Of a stretch of 43,844 nt of DNA, positions 31,013 through 42,789 are shown piece by piece. The translations under genes were made by a program, and so were the position numbers. Under the pieces are notes generated by a model. It was given only the letters and a program-made list of their open reading frames with translations, had not been told where the DNA came from and did no database searches. The stretch is from the NCBI GenBank assembly GCA_004802705.1, contig SGPL01000275.1, forward strand, positions 1-43,844, in the 5' to 3' direction. This DNA comes from Bondarzewia mesenterica. Its lineage: Eukaryota; Basidiomycota; Agaricomycetes; Russulales; Bondarzewiaceae. Numbering within the stretch: the first letter of the stretch is position 1; each line of letters opens with the position of its first letter.

Positions 31013-34000
31013 TCAAATTTTCAGTTTCTCCTCGAAGAAACCCAATAGCCCTTGCTCCTCATAATCATCACCCTCCGTATTCGCCTTGTCCGGCGTTACA
31101 TCCGCCTGCCATCCACGCAATCGTATTTTCATCAGCTCGTCCCAGACGATCGTCGGACTGCCTTGGCTGCGCCGCAAGAACAACTTGATGTGCCGCAGCC
31201 AGCTCTTGACGAGTGTAAACTGCTGGCTTGAGTTATCTGCTTGGCCCGCTGCCACGACAGGGTAAAAGACGGGGGCCAAGATGTCCCTGGACAGCCCTGA
31301 CAGCCCTGACGATGCAGACGACGGGGACGACGACGATCCCATGCTGGAGAGGGGAGACGAGTGATTGGAGGGTGGGGTGAAGTTAGATGAGGAAGACGAG
31401 GTTGCTGGTGCTCTGGAAGATTTGGTTTGACGGTCAAACGGAGGGAGTGACTCGGTATAGGCCAGCAACAGGAGCTGGGCCAGCCAGTAGAAAGGCAGCG
31501 GATCCGACATGAATGCCGGATCCGAGCCACACCCGCCCGATGGGTTCCCATGGACTGTCGACTTCGGTGGTGGAGGGCGTGGGCTCTCGGGGTTGCGCAA
31601 CCACAACTGCAGCCATCGGTGGAGGGCGAGCTGAATAGCAAAAACATGCTCATTCACAACTTCCCCTTCGTTCGGCGGTGGAGGCGCAGATTCCGAGACT
31701 TTTAAAAGGCTAAATAGCATGCCAAGAATTGCGTGGATGAGGAGGAAATGGCCCATCGGAGGGATCTCGGCTAGATGCTCCGGCACTGGATTGGCTCCTA
31801 CAAGAGAGCTCGAGGGATCGACTCCGTTTACCCCAACAACAGCGAGCGCACGGGGCATGCTGACGCCAAGCATCCGTTGTGTCCCACTTCCATACACAGA
31901 AGGCGAGAGAAGCATTTGAGACCACACCCGAGCTGAAGGTGCCGACCAGAGAGCGTCGTCACACGGAAGATAGAGTTGGCATTCAGAGGAGTGGAATGAC
32001 GCGGGCAATGAGAAGTAGATCGGATGTGTTTGATCGTGGTAATAGGCAAGGAGAAAAACGCTGATATAATTGAAATGAGGAACTGCGCACTGTCAATGCT
32101 AAGATCGGAATACATACCGTTTGATAGTTTCGTGCACAGCCCAGTCATTCCAGCACTCCTGGACAGCATCCTGGTCATTGGATGGGAACGGTTTGTGTGT
32201 CCAGTCCTTAAACTGGTTCACAACTCCACTTTGCCGAATCATCTAAAGGACTAGAAGTTAACATCTGAATAGATTAGAAGTACGCGTAATACGCACCAGT
32301 ACAAGCATACCATGATAGATACTGGATGCAGCTCGTTGTTGTGGGTCCTTATGGAAAAGCCCGATGGTCTGGAGAAGGATGACCGTGATGATGGTGTGAA
32401 GATGATGCTTCGGATCAGGTGAATCTTTCGCCTAATAAAATGCACATACGTCAAGTACACCATATTGAAAAATCGGACGGGCAGACTTACAAATTCGCTG
32501 ACCAACAAATTTCTTGAAGTTGCCATAATTTTCTCAATGAAGTTATCCGCAGTCCTGGTGCGCACGAAGAGTGCGCCACATGCCTGCATAGCCCGCAACA
32601 TGACCGGCGGTTTCAGTTCCACCCTCAATGTTGGAGTGTGTACGACAGGCATTTGTGGTAAGAATACTGTCAAGAAGACATACACTGACGTGCAAGAGTG
32701 AGTACGTTGGTTACAAACTCGCACAAGCGAACGCATGGACATACAGTAATGGTGGAGTTCTTCTGTGGTCGGCTCCGGTGGACCAAAGTCGATTGGCGGT
32801 GGAGGCACAGCGGGTGTTTCCTGAACTTGAGGAGGCTCAAGGACACTGTCCTGGAGAATATCGGCGGCATCATGGGGGAAAGTATTTGTCAGCAAATCTC
32901 GCATGAGCTCCTCGTCCAATGGATCGATAACGGGTTGAGGTTCTGCTGCTCCAACAGAGAAGAAGTCGGAGATGGGGTGTTGAGGCATTGAGACACCATC
33001 AAGATGTGGTTCGGTGGCAGCCATCTGGGGCACAGAGGGAACGGTCGACCCATTTGACGCAGGGCCTTCAGTTATGGTGTTGGTTGACGCGAAAACGTCA
33101 CGGAAGAATGGCTCAAACATGTCAGTGGAATAGCTACTCAAGTTACCTGCAATGGGACCTGCAGTTTCGGAAGGGACGAAGGAGGTGAATGCTCGATTGT
33201 ACGATGGTGCGTAAGAAGAGATCGTATTTGTTGATGCAGCGAAATCGACATTGGGAAGCGAGCGCGTATGAGAGACCGGGCTATCCGACCGCTGGATTAA
33301 GCCAAACTGCGCCATGTTAGCCTCGTTCAAGGGTTGGTTGATCGCGTTACTGGTCTCCTCGATGAGAGACAGCTCCGGAAATGCAGAAGACAAAAGGTTG
33401 ATCGAGGGTCGGGAGAACGCCCAGGGATCGAATCCAGCCGATGCATCTATGCAGACTATCCCCTGCGGTGCCGACTTTGGTTCCACATCCTGCTGCCGGG
33501 CAGGCGAGCCAGACCTACTTTCCTGCGATTCCTGAGCAACCTCGCTCAGGTAGACGCAGTCTCTGCCGCGGGACTTGCATTTGGAACAGGGTTGTCGCAG
33601 GTCGCACTTCACTTTCAGACTAGCGCAAGTCTGGCATGACCTTCGGCGCGAGCGACTGATCGGATGGCTGCACGGCAATTAGCCGGAGTCTGATTGATAG
33701 AATGAGGAACTTACGATTCGCCGCAGCTCCTTTTATGCCTAGCAAGAAGATCGCTTCGCGTGAATTGTGCGGTGCAAGTCTGTTCACAGAGCACTAGAAG
33801 AATGTTGCCGCGGGAAGACATGCAATGCATTCACTCACGTTGCACTTGTACAAACGCTCATTGGTATCTGTACAGCAACTTGATCAACATACCATACATC
33901 AAAGAACCAGACGGATATCTTACTCACGATTTCTGAGATGCCGATTGAGATGGGTCGTGCGTGTAAACTTGGCAGGACAAAAAGGACAGAGTTTTGTCTG

Positions 34001-34117
34001 GGGAAGTTGCGGAATATTGCCCTTGTGAGAACGCATCCTAGAGATGCCTCCATCCTTCCGGTACTCTACGATGGGGGAAGACGAAGGTCCGGGTTCGGGT
34101 TGTTGTGAGGTTGACAT
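31013..34117 (-). CDS. C2H2 plus Zn2Cys6 transcription factor
   Basis: Eight minus-strand exons (34117-33928, 33867-33839, 33779-33715, 33667-32745, 32684-32491, 32431-32297, 32242-32118, 32060-31013) give 902 residues. First comes a C2H2 finger, CPFCPAKFTRTTHLNRHLRN. A second finger is split over exons 1-3 (YKC-N-TC, then FTRSDLLARH and C). It is followed by the binuclear cluster SCQTCASLKVKCDLRQPC with SKCKSRGRDC, six Cys in all. The middle is a Ser/Pro-rich linker. The last about 450 residues are a fungal-specific transcription factor domain (TPTLRVELKPPVMLRAMQAC, DWAVHETIKR, ASFHSSECQLYLPCDDALW). It should bind DNA in the nucleus. The 29 nt exon 2 is unusually small but keeps frame. It is convergent with GH79, with stops 250 bases apart. 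I see no sequence proof that it controls GH79. Confidence 0.9.
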
Positions 34118-35205
34118 GATTGCAGCGACTAGAGAGGATGGGAAGAAAGAGTCAAAGTGAATGACGCTGAATGAGGCCTTGAGGAACCGAAAGCTAGTCA
34201 CACTTGGATCCCGATTTCTGACTTTTGCCTTCTTTGCCGATCTCCTATCAAAATGTCACATGTGTAATGTCACCAGTCGTTGCCATGCTAGACTGTGACA
34301 CCCCCCAACAAGTGTGCAAGTCACAGCAGGTCACAGCTTGACACGCTGACGCGGCCTTTGGCCGAATCTGAGGTTACTTTACTTATTGCAAAGTATTCGA
34401 ATCTCGAACCTTGTCACAGCAGGTCAATTCTTCGTGATAGATCCTGCCTTGTGATGCAAGGATCTTCGAGGTTCGAGACAGAGTCCCTGTTGCCTTCCAG
34501 TCGCTTTTCCAGGTCAATGTTAGGCTACCGACATCGCTTCGCCTCACTAGCCTGGCGCCAGTGAGTAGTTGAGCATCAAAACTCACGGGAGGATCATCAT
34601 GTCTCTCCCCATCGACCGTGCCAGAAAATGAGTCTGAGACAAACATTAACGTCCTGTTTGTGACCGATGTTTTTTTTGGGGCTCCAGCTATCAGGAAAAA
34701 ATGACATTGAGATTATCAATGCGTAATTCAACCACGATCGACTCAACGGTTAGCAACATAAATTAGACGTGCCCGGAGTCCAATCGCGTGAAAACAAAAT
34801 CATCAGGTGACCGAACATTCAGATCAGGAGATGTACCTCGTTGAATCGCTTTGGCCGAGCCGGAAAAGAAGTGTCGCTTGAAGATGAACATTCTGGCTGA
34901 ATATGAGACTTCCTACGTCCATGTTTATGCTTGCTCGCCTCTTGTGCTGGGGGCACTTAATGTCGTGCAGCGTGCAGGCAAAAGCATACGCCATGAAGTA
35001 GCTCCGGGGGCGGCAGTACGACAGTCCGGATTGGTGGAAGAAGCCGGCCGATAGAGACCGAAGACGCGCGGGAGAAAATGGGAATTGGCGGGCAGGCGCA
35101 TGACTTCACAACCCTTAAACACCAACCACGACAACAGCGCTGGCACTCGCTGGCGACAACTAGTTTTCGTCTTCGTCGCTTCTTTCATCGTTGACTTCGT
35201 TCACG
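34118..35205. other. Intergenic between divergent genes
   Basis: Shared upstream region of the transcription factor (-) and the OGDH E1 gene (+). It contains two copies of GTCACAGCAGGTCA (about 34321-34334 and 34414-34427) and an imperfect hairpin at 34402-34478. No credible coding frame. Confidence 0.55.
34402..34478. repeat. Imperfect inverted repeat (hairpin)
   Basis: TCTCGAACC at 34402-34410 is the reverse complement of GGTTCGAGA at 34470-34478. Between them, GCAGG and CCTGC can also pair. One arm overlaps the second copy of the GTCACAGCAGGTCA direct repeat. It could be a structured RNA element or a regulatory palindrome; no family is recognised. Confidence 0.4.
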
Positions 35206-38200
35206 ATGCTGCAGAGGCAGGCGCTGAGGCGTTTACGCAATGCAGCTGGCAGGCCCAGGCTCCTTGGGCCGACCCGTGGCTCGCTCTTGCCTTATCGCGA
35301 ACTCGCCACTCCCGCCTCCCCTCCTTCACCCAATGACCCTTTCGCAAACGGGACAAATGCGTATTATGCTGAGGAAATGTATCGTCACTGGCGGCAAGAC
35401 CCCTCGTCGGTACATGCATCCTGGGACGCATACTTCAAGGGTTTGGACAGGGGTTTAGGTCCGAACGCGTTCCAACCACCTCCGAGGTTCTTGCCCACTC
35501 CTTCCGATGGAGCTCCCGCCCTCCACGCTTCCGGTGGTGCTCAGCTCGATGATCATCTCAAGGTACGCGGGTTATTGTCACGATAATGCCTCTTGGGAAA
35601 AATTGTTTCAGAGGCTTGACGTTCGATGTTCTTTAGGTCCAACTCCTCGTTCGTGCATACCAAGTGCGAGGACATCATGTCGCCGAGCTCGATCCTCTTG
35701 GTATCCTTGATGCCGATCTCGCCGATGTACACCCACCAGAGCTTGAGCTCAGTCACTACGGTTTTACCGAGCGCGACCTCGACAAACAGATAACCCTCGG
35801 GCCTGGTATATTACCTCATTTCGCCACGGAGGACCGAAAAACCATGTCTTTGGGTGACATCATTAAGACGATGAAGCGGATTTATTGTGAGCGTGCCTTA
35901 CAATTTCCAGTCTGATGTCTTATTTGACTGTTAAACAGGCGGTGCTGTTGGAATCCAGTACATTCACATCCCAGACAAGGATCAGTGTGACTGGATCCGA
36001 GAACGTGTGGAGATACCAAAGCCGTGGAGTTATACCGTAGAGGAAAAACGCATGATCCTCGATCGTCTCATCTGGTCAGAATCATTCGAGAAGTTCATTG
36101 CTAACAAGTATCCCAACGAAAAGCGGTTCGGTCTGGAGGGTTGCGAGGCCCTCATACCCGGTATGAAGGCGCTCATCGATCGGTCCGTCGACCATGGCGT
36201 CAAGCACGTCACCATTGGCATGCCGCATCGTGGTCGTCTCAATGTTTTGGCGAACGTCATCCGGAAACCTGTAGAGGCCATCTTGAATGAGTTCTCTCCA
36301 ACGACTGACACGGATCCCGCCGGTGATGTTAAGTACCATCTCGGTGCCAATTATGTTCGTCCCACTCCGTCCGGTAAGAAGGTTTCGCTCTCTCTCGTTG
36401 CCAACCCGTCGCATCTGGAAGCGGAGGACCCCGTCGTACTTGGAAAGACTCGCGCGATTCAGCACTTCGAAAACGATGAAACGACTCACACCACGGCTAT
36501 GGGTGTTCTACTCCACGGTGACGCTGCTTTCGCTGGTCAGGGTGTTGTTTACGAGACCATGGGCTTCCACAACTTGCCTTGGTATGGTACGGGCGGAACT
36601 ATTCATCTCATCGTCAATAACCAGATCGGTTTCACCACGGATCCCCGGTTTGCCAGGTCTACGCCCTATCCTTCAGATATTGCCAAGTCTATCGACTCGC
36701 CGATCTTCCACGTCAACGGAGACAATGTCGAGGCAGTGACGTTCGTGCACCAGCTCGCCGCCGATTACCGTGCCAAATACAAGAAGGACGTCGTCATCGA
36801 TATCGTCTGCTATCGCCGTTATGGACACAACGAGACGGATCAGCCCAGCTTCACACAACCACGGATGTATAAGGCCATTGAGAAACAGCCGACGCCTCTA
36901 ACGCAGTACACCAAGTTCTTGGTTGGCCGCGGTACGTTTACGGAGAAGGATATCGAGGAGCACAAGAAGTGGGTCTGGGGTATGCTCGACTCTGCTGCCA
37001 ATGCTGCGAAAGATTACGTCCCCACGAGTAAAGAATGGTTGTCGACTTCTTGGCAGGGCTTCCCGTCTCCCAAGCAGCTTGCCGAGCAGACGCTCCCTAC
37101 CCGTCCCACAGGCGTTGAGATCGACACCCTCAAGTACATCGGCAAGGCTATCTCGTCCTACCCCTCTGGTTTTAGCGTCCACCGTAACCTTGCTCGTATT
37201 CTGAAAACCCGTGGCAAGACTGTCGAGGAGGGCCACAACATCGATTGGTCTACTGCTGAGGCCCTCGCATTTGGTTCTCTTGCCCTTGAAAAGAACCATA
37301 TTCGTGTTTCCGGTCAGGATGTCGAACGTGGTACCTTCTCGCAACGCCATGCCGTTCTTCACGATCAGGCCACTGAACAGCAATATGTTCCTTTGAACAA
37401 CCTCGGCTCTGACCAGGCCCGTTTCGTCATCTGCAACTCGTCCCTTTCTGAGTACGGCGCACTCGGTTTTGAGCTCGGTTACTCGCTTGTCTCGCCCGAC
37501 GCGCTTGCTATCTGGGAGGCGCAATTCGGTGACTTCGCGAACAACGCACAGTGCATCATCGACCAGTTCATTGCGTCGGGTGAACGCAAGTGGTTGCAAC
37601 GTACCGGTTTAGTTATGAGCTTGCCGCACGGTTACGATGGCCAGGGACCCGAACACTCGAGTGCCCGTATCGAGCGTTTCTTGCAGCTGTGCGATGATCA
37701 TCCAAGTGTCTATCCTAGCCCGGAGAAGATCGAAAGGCAGCACCAGGACTGCAACATGCAGATTGTCTACGCAACGACTCCCGCTAACTACGTAAGCTTG
37801 TGTTCTGTGTCGATGGTTTACACGTTCGCTCATGCTGTCGGTCATTAGTTCCACGTCCTGCGTCGCCAGATCAACCGCGACTTCCGCAAGCCGGTCAGTA
37901 TTTTCTCCGTCAATGAACTCTATGGGCAGGAGCGGGTCAATTGACTATTTTTGTTGCAGCTCATCAACTTCTTCTCTAAGAATCTCCTGCGTCACCCCAA
38001 GGCACGTTCGACTTTGGAGGAGATGACCGGTGATACTGCCTTCCAGAGATATATCCCCGAAGCCTCGGAAGATTTGCTTGCCCCCGAGCAGATTAGACGC
38101 CATATTCTCTGCACTGGTATGCAAAAAAACTTTTTTCGTGTGATGCCTAGTCGTTGACTGCCAAATTCAGGCCAGGTCTACTATACTCTTTTGCAGGAGC

Positions 38201-38695
38201 GTGAGGACAGAGGCATCAAGGATGTTGCTATCAGCAGAGTTGAACAGATCTCGCCCTTCCCCTACGATTTGGTATGTCATACACATGAAGTCCCTTGCTG
38301 GATCTTTAATCCGATCTCGCTTTTTTAGATCACGCCTCATCTCGATACTTATCCCAACGCCGATCTTCTCTGGTGCCAGGTGAGTTCTCGGCAGATAATC
38401 TTACGTACAGAATAGAGTCTGAAGTCTAATGATAAATTCAGGAGGAACCTCTTAACAATGGTGCCTGGACTTACGTTGGACCTCGTATCCTGACCGCCGC
38501 CAACGAGACGCAGCACCACAAGGGCAAGTACCCATATTACGCAGGCCGCGAGCCCACCAGCTCTGTCGCCACTGGAAGCAAGGTAAGCCTTTATTTGTTC
38601 ATGTCTCCTTTTTTCCCACTTATCATGTTTCAATATGACAGGCCCAACACAAGAAGGAGATAGAGGCGTTCCTTGATACTTCCTTCGCACAGTAG
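35206..38695 (+). CDS. KGD1: 2-oxoglutarate dehydrogenase E1
   Basis: Nine exons (35206-35562, 35637-35886, 35939-37791, 37849-37893, 37960-38116, 38171-38271, 38329-38379, 38442-38582, 38642-38695) give 1002 residues, the usual length. An Arg-rich mitochondrial presequence ([19 protein letters not shown]) leads into [16 protein letters not shown], the E1o lead segment. Diagnostic stretches are [59 protein letters not shown] and [14 protein letters not shown] (thiamine diphosphate and Mg binding). The transketolase-like C-terminal part has [25 protein letters not shown]. It decarboxylates 2-oxoglutarate in the matrix as E1 of the OGDH complex of the TCA cycle. The start ATG is the first in frame with the presequence. 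The gene looks intact. Confidence 0.96.
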
Positions 38696-39283
38696 AAAGT
38701 GGACTGTTTTTTTCTGAGTTTCGCAAGTCTCGCTTTGAATTGATTCTTGACATCTATCGCGCATTGTATACTGGTTGAACGAATTCCTTTTTAATCGAAC
38801 TTTCATTTCGACTGTCTTATTTTGATCTCTTATGGTTTTTCGAGTCCTTGTGACACAGTTTGTTCGCCAGGTCCATCCTTATACCGGCATTGAAGATGAC
38901 CGGTCGTGAGAAAGATGATGCTGAGCACGGATGTGCGCTTCGATCTGAACAGCTGAACTTACAAGATTCTAATCGGTTATGTTGCGGTCTTCAGCGTTTG
39001 AACGTTGGACATTGAACTCTGATTCATTTGGGAATTTGAGAAAAGTAAGGTTGACAAGAAGCGGCGTGCTAAGTTACGTGTGAATCACCAAACAGTATGA
39101 TAGAAGAGTAAACAGAAAAAAGGCTTGTACCAGGGATACATCCAGGAGTCCGTACCATCCAACTGCTCAAAAGGGATATCAAAGCATGGGCTGTCTAGGC
39201 TCTTCTAGACTGGACAGAAGCCCCAAACAAAGGCAACAATGGCATAATGTAACCTGAAGGTCGAGTTGAGTTACATCCGCTGA
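38696..39283. other. Intergenic between convergent genes
   Basis: 3' flanks of the OGDH E1 gene (+) and the RING gene (-). No RNA gene, repeat or coding frame recognised. Confidence 0.6.
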
Positions 39284-40338
39284 TCACGTCCTTCCAAAGA
39301 ATCCGTCAAATGCGCCGTCGACCGTTGCAGCCCCGCCGCGCCCGGCACGGGTTACTCGCGTAGACGTCGAGGCCTTACGGGGGCTCTTCTCGCCGTTTGC
39401 GTCGGCAACGAGGCGTACGACGGTCTTCATGGCGAATGACTCGATGGGATGATGGCGGACCTCCTTTCGGCAGGTTGGGCAGGTGTAATTTGGGCGCTCT
39501 TGCTTGTATACCCCTTGTATGTATCCGCGTAATTGTACGGGCAGGCGGGCAAGAGTGGCATCGTCGATGTAAGGGAGGTTGAGGTTGTAGGTAGGGTGCG
39601 CGTTCAAATACTGGACGAGGGTGGTGTTGAACCAGTCTGTCAGGCAGCCCTGGCAAAATATGTGTCCACAATCTGTGAGTCTGAGAAGGGAACAAGGGAT
39701 GAGATACGTCAAGGGAAAGAGAAGTCACGCGCACACGTATGGAGACCACATTTTGTCGGTGCAAATTTCGCAACAAATTACGTCCGCGAGTGCGGAGACC
39801 GGTACCGACTGGAGAAGTTCCGTAAGCGAACTAGCATAAATATGGAGGATTCGAATGCAGCTCACTTTCTCTGCTTTTACGGGCGGTGCTGGTTTCGCCA
39901 AACGTTCATAGTCTTCGTGCGCTTGTGACAACTGCATCTCCAACAGCCTTTGTTTCTGCACGATCGTGAATCTCTCAACATGTGTTCACGAGCTTCAGTG
40001 ATCATGATTCTCCAACGCACCTCCTCCAGTCTCTTGATTTGCTTACGCAACTCGAGAACTTCGCCGCTCACTCTCCTGCCATCAGAGGCAGAGGAGATAT
40101 CAGAAATTTCAATCACTTCGTTATCTGTAGACACACGACTGGTTCGTGCTTTGCTCTTTCCTTTGCGTGCTGGTACTCTAGACCGTCGTGGTGGATGTTC
40201 TGATTCATCGTCGGATGAGATGACGATGATTTCGTTGTCTGGTGGGGTGGGTGTAGATGGAGCCACAGGAGATGATGAGTAGGGAGTATCGGACGCTCGT
40301 GTTCGGAGACGAGAAACTGATGAGCGCGTCGCAGGCAT
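39284..40338 (-). CDS. RING-finger protein, probable E3 ligase
   Basis: Four minus-strand exons (40338-40021, 39955-39866, 39808-39735, 39680-39284) give 292 residues. The N-terminus is Ser/Thr/Arg-rich with two acidic, SUMO-interacting-like stretches (NEIIVISSDDESE and NEVIEISDISS). A coiled coil follows (VLELRKQIKRLEE into KQRLLEMQLSQAHEDYERL). The RING has CCEICTDKMWSPYVLTDCGHIFCQGCLTDW, shown here in two reads: C-x2-C, then C-x-H-x2-C-x2-C, and finally CPTCRKEV. About 40 residues separate the last two Cys pairs, longer than usual. Hydrophobic Val/Ile runs followed by acidic residues suggest SUMO-directed ubiquitin ligase activity; that is inference. The tail is Arg/Gly-rich. It is divergent from the monooxygenase with only 66 bases between the two starts. 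Confidence 0.85.
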
Positions 40339-40404
40339 TCGTACAGATAGACAAGCTAAGCAAGACCTATAAGATCGAAACAAAAATTGAAGTATAGTTG
40401 CTAG
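40339..40404. promoter_or_regulatory. Short shared upstream region
   Basis: Only 66 bases separate the RING-protein Met (minus) from the first usable Met of the monooxygenase (plus). No TATA box is evident. If the Met at 40405 is real the two genes share a bidirectional promoter. If not, the true monooxygenase start lies further right and the region is larger. Confidence 0.4.
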
Positions 40405-42789
40405 ATGTCGTGGAGACTGAAACCGGAAAGAGCAACATTTATCCCGAATAGCGCGCACGTGCCACGTGTCACAGGATTACGGTCATGTGACTATCGCGTT
40501 CAGAGGCTTAGCCGGAGCGCCCAACTAGGCCCAACTGCAGTGTCTGCGAACTATAGAGCAGAGGGCTGCGCGGTTGATGTCCTCAAAACTCTCATACATT
40601 CAGATACAATAGGGATCATAGGAGCAGGAACTGCCGGTTTGATCACAGGAAAAACGCTCCTGGACGTTGGGTTCGTGAATACTACGCTCATCACGAGGGA
40701 CGCGTCGCCCGGAGGGACATGGACAGCTGACAGGATATACCCGTCTCTTAAAATTAACAAGTGGGGATTTTAAATCGTCGCTTGTCTGTATATTGTCTGC
40801 TCACTGAAGATATGTAGTGTTCACGGCGAGTACAGATTCTCGAGCCTTACAATGCCCCCACCCGCCGAGTACGGTGGGCGGCTTACTGGAATGGACCTGT
40901 GTCTGTACATGGACGCTTTCGCGGAACAATTTTTGAAAGGAAGAATACGTTTTCGGACAGAGGTATTGAACGTCAGGAGGGATTCGAACGAGTGGAAGGT
41001 GCAAGTTAAGGACTTGTCTTCTGATGCGGAAGAGGATCTGCACTTCAACAAGATTGTGGTTTGCTCGGGGATGAGTCTCTTATGACATCGTATCGGACTA
41101 GGTTGTGCTGAAAAAAGGGACTAGGGCTCTAGTATTCCGTTTATACCCCAGGAGATCTCCGCGTCAATGGGCGCTTTCAAAGGCCCCATATTCCACACGT
41201 ATGAATTCAAGAACATGATGGACCAGATTATCTCTGAAGTCAAACCCAAAACGGAACCAGGCAGTGGGGTTGTAGTTGTCGTCGGCGGAGGCAAGTCAGC
41301 TCAAGAGTAAGTATGCATTCAACGCGTTCTTCTAGTTGATCCTCTCAGCTCAAACTCTACATGGGACAGTACTGCCGCATCCTTGGCATTGAAAGGACGA
41401 AAGGTAAAGGTGATCTTCGACACAGTGAATGCCTTCCTCGCAGCGCCGCAACCACTACCGCCTTTTATACGGAAGGGCGGGTCGGCACGAACTTTGACAA
41501 CCTTCAGGTTCATTATTGAATGCATAGTACATCCAGGTTTTTGTCCATAATGAGCCCCCACCGCGAACTAAGGACGCGTCTGGAGCAAGTCAAAGTCAAA
41601 TTTCCTCAATTTCATCCCATCTGATGAAACGCCTGCATCTTCAGGCGCTTCCTGCACAGTACCACAATAGGAAATTGGATTGTACATACGGTTTGGAACC
41701 TCCTCGAGGGTAGCTCAGTACGCCTGCCCATTTGATGTCTTCACTGCTTTGCTCATGGCAGCAGTTCGACGCCGCACACGTTCCAAAAGACTCACTGCTC
41801 CGCAGAAACAATCCTGTCTTCTGGGGATTCATGATCGACGACTTCGGTGCCGTGAGCCCGACGGACTGGGTTTCTCTCGTGAATGAAGGCAAAATCGAGC
41901 TTGTCGCACTCGCTCGCGTGACTGGGTTTGGCGAGAACGGCCGGTCGGTCCTACTCAGCAATGGCGAGCGCATCGAGGCTGATGCGATAGTTCTGGGAAC
42001 CGGGTATCGGTCTTCATGGGATAAGATCTTTGATGGTAGGCGAATTACGTTTTAAATGATGTCCGAACTGGAAAATGCTGACTTCTATGTCAGAGGAGAC
42101 GTTGGAGGAATTGGGCTTGAAGACTGTTGCACCTTCAGACGCGTATCATTGGGACCATAAGTCGCTCTCGAATCCTCCAAATTCCACAACCAAGGATCGA
42201 CAGGCGATGGCTCTGTACAGGGGCATAATTCCATCGAAGATCATCGACCGCCACGTTTTTGCCGTCAACGGGGCCATCGTGCGTAAATGCATCCTTTCTG
42301 GCTCACATTGATTTCAATTGACATCTCATCTTTCATAGTACACCGGTAACTTCGGCTACGTGACTGAAATGGCATCACATTGGATATCATCATATTTCCT
42401 CCGCGACCCTTTCCTCAAGGTTCCCAGCCCTGAAGAGGCGTTGGAAGAGACGCAGGCACGCAGCGTGGTTGGCACAGCGGTTCCCTCGAGAGCCGATGTG
42501 GAGTATCGAGAGCTACAGCGGCGATTTTGCGCTGTTCTCGTACATCCGCTCTCGTTACTGAAATGGCAGGTGGCCCCAACTCGTGGATACGATGCTCGAG
42601 GATATGCAGTTGCCCTCCGCGCGGAGCGGCGGATACTGGTTTAATTGGCCGTTCAAGGTCGTGGATTTGAAGGAGATCGAACATTTGTCGGAGGAGAGGA
42701 GGCAAAAGCGGAAAGCTTTTGCCGTGGTATGTCATTATTCACCAAGTCTGTGAAGTTCTGTCTGATTCCGTCAATTGCAGGCCGCTTGA
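40405..42789 (+). pseudogene. Flavin monooxygenase, splice and frame defects
   Basis: Exons can be read at 40405-40760, 40818-41070, 41125-41306, 41370-41480, 41537-41584, 41645-41717, 41762-42035, 42094-42278, 42339-42539, 42570-42726 and 42781-42789, about 615 residues. The FAD loop is GIIGAGTAG (70-78), with GGTW nearby. NVHGEYRF and the NADPH loop VVVGGGKSAQ follow, then ADAIVLGTGY, the family's third motif. It resembles fungal dimethylaniline-type FMOs. Four things are wrong. The intron at 41071 starts AT instead of GT. The intron at 41585 has a GC donor. One extra G at 42455-42456 shifts frame before HAAWLAQRFP. The gap at 42540-42569 would be a 30 nt intron. The first about 55 residues before the FAD loop are atypical. 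It may be a recent pseudogene or partly mis-sequenced. Confidence 0.7.

Noticed and set aside
29005..34117. GH79 gene and zinc-finger factor as a regulated pair
   Set aside because: They are only convergent neighbours; no shared promoter or binding site can be shown.
36898..37599. Minus-strand 233-codon frame inside the OGDH gene
   Set aside because: It lies opposite strongly conserved E1o coding sequence and is a by-product of codon bias.
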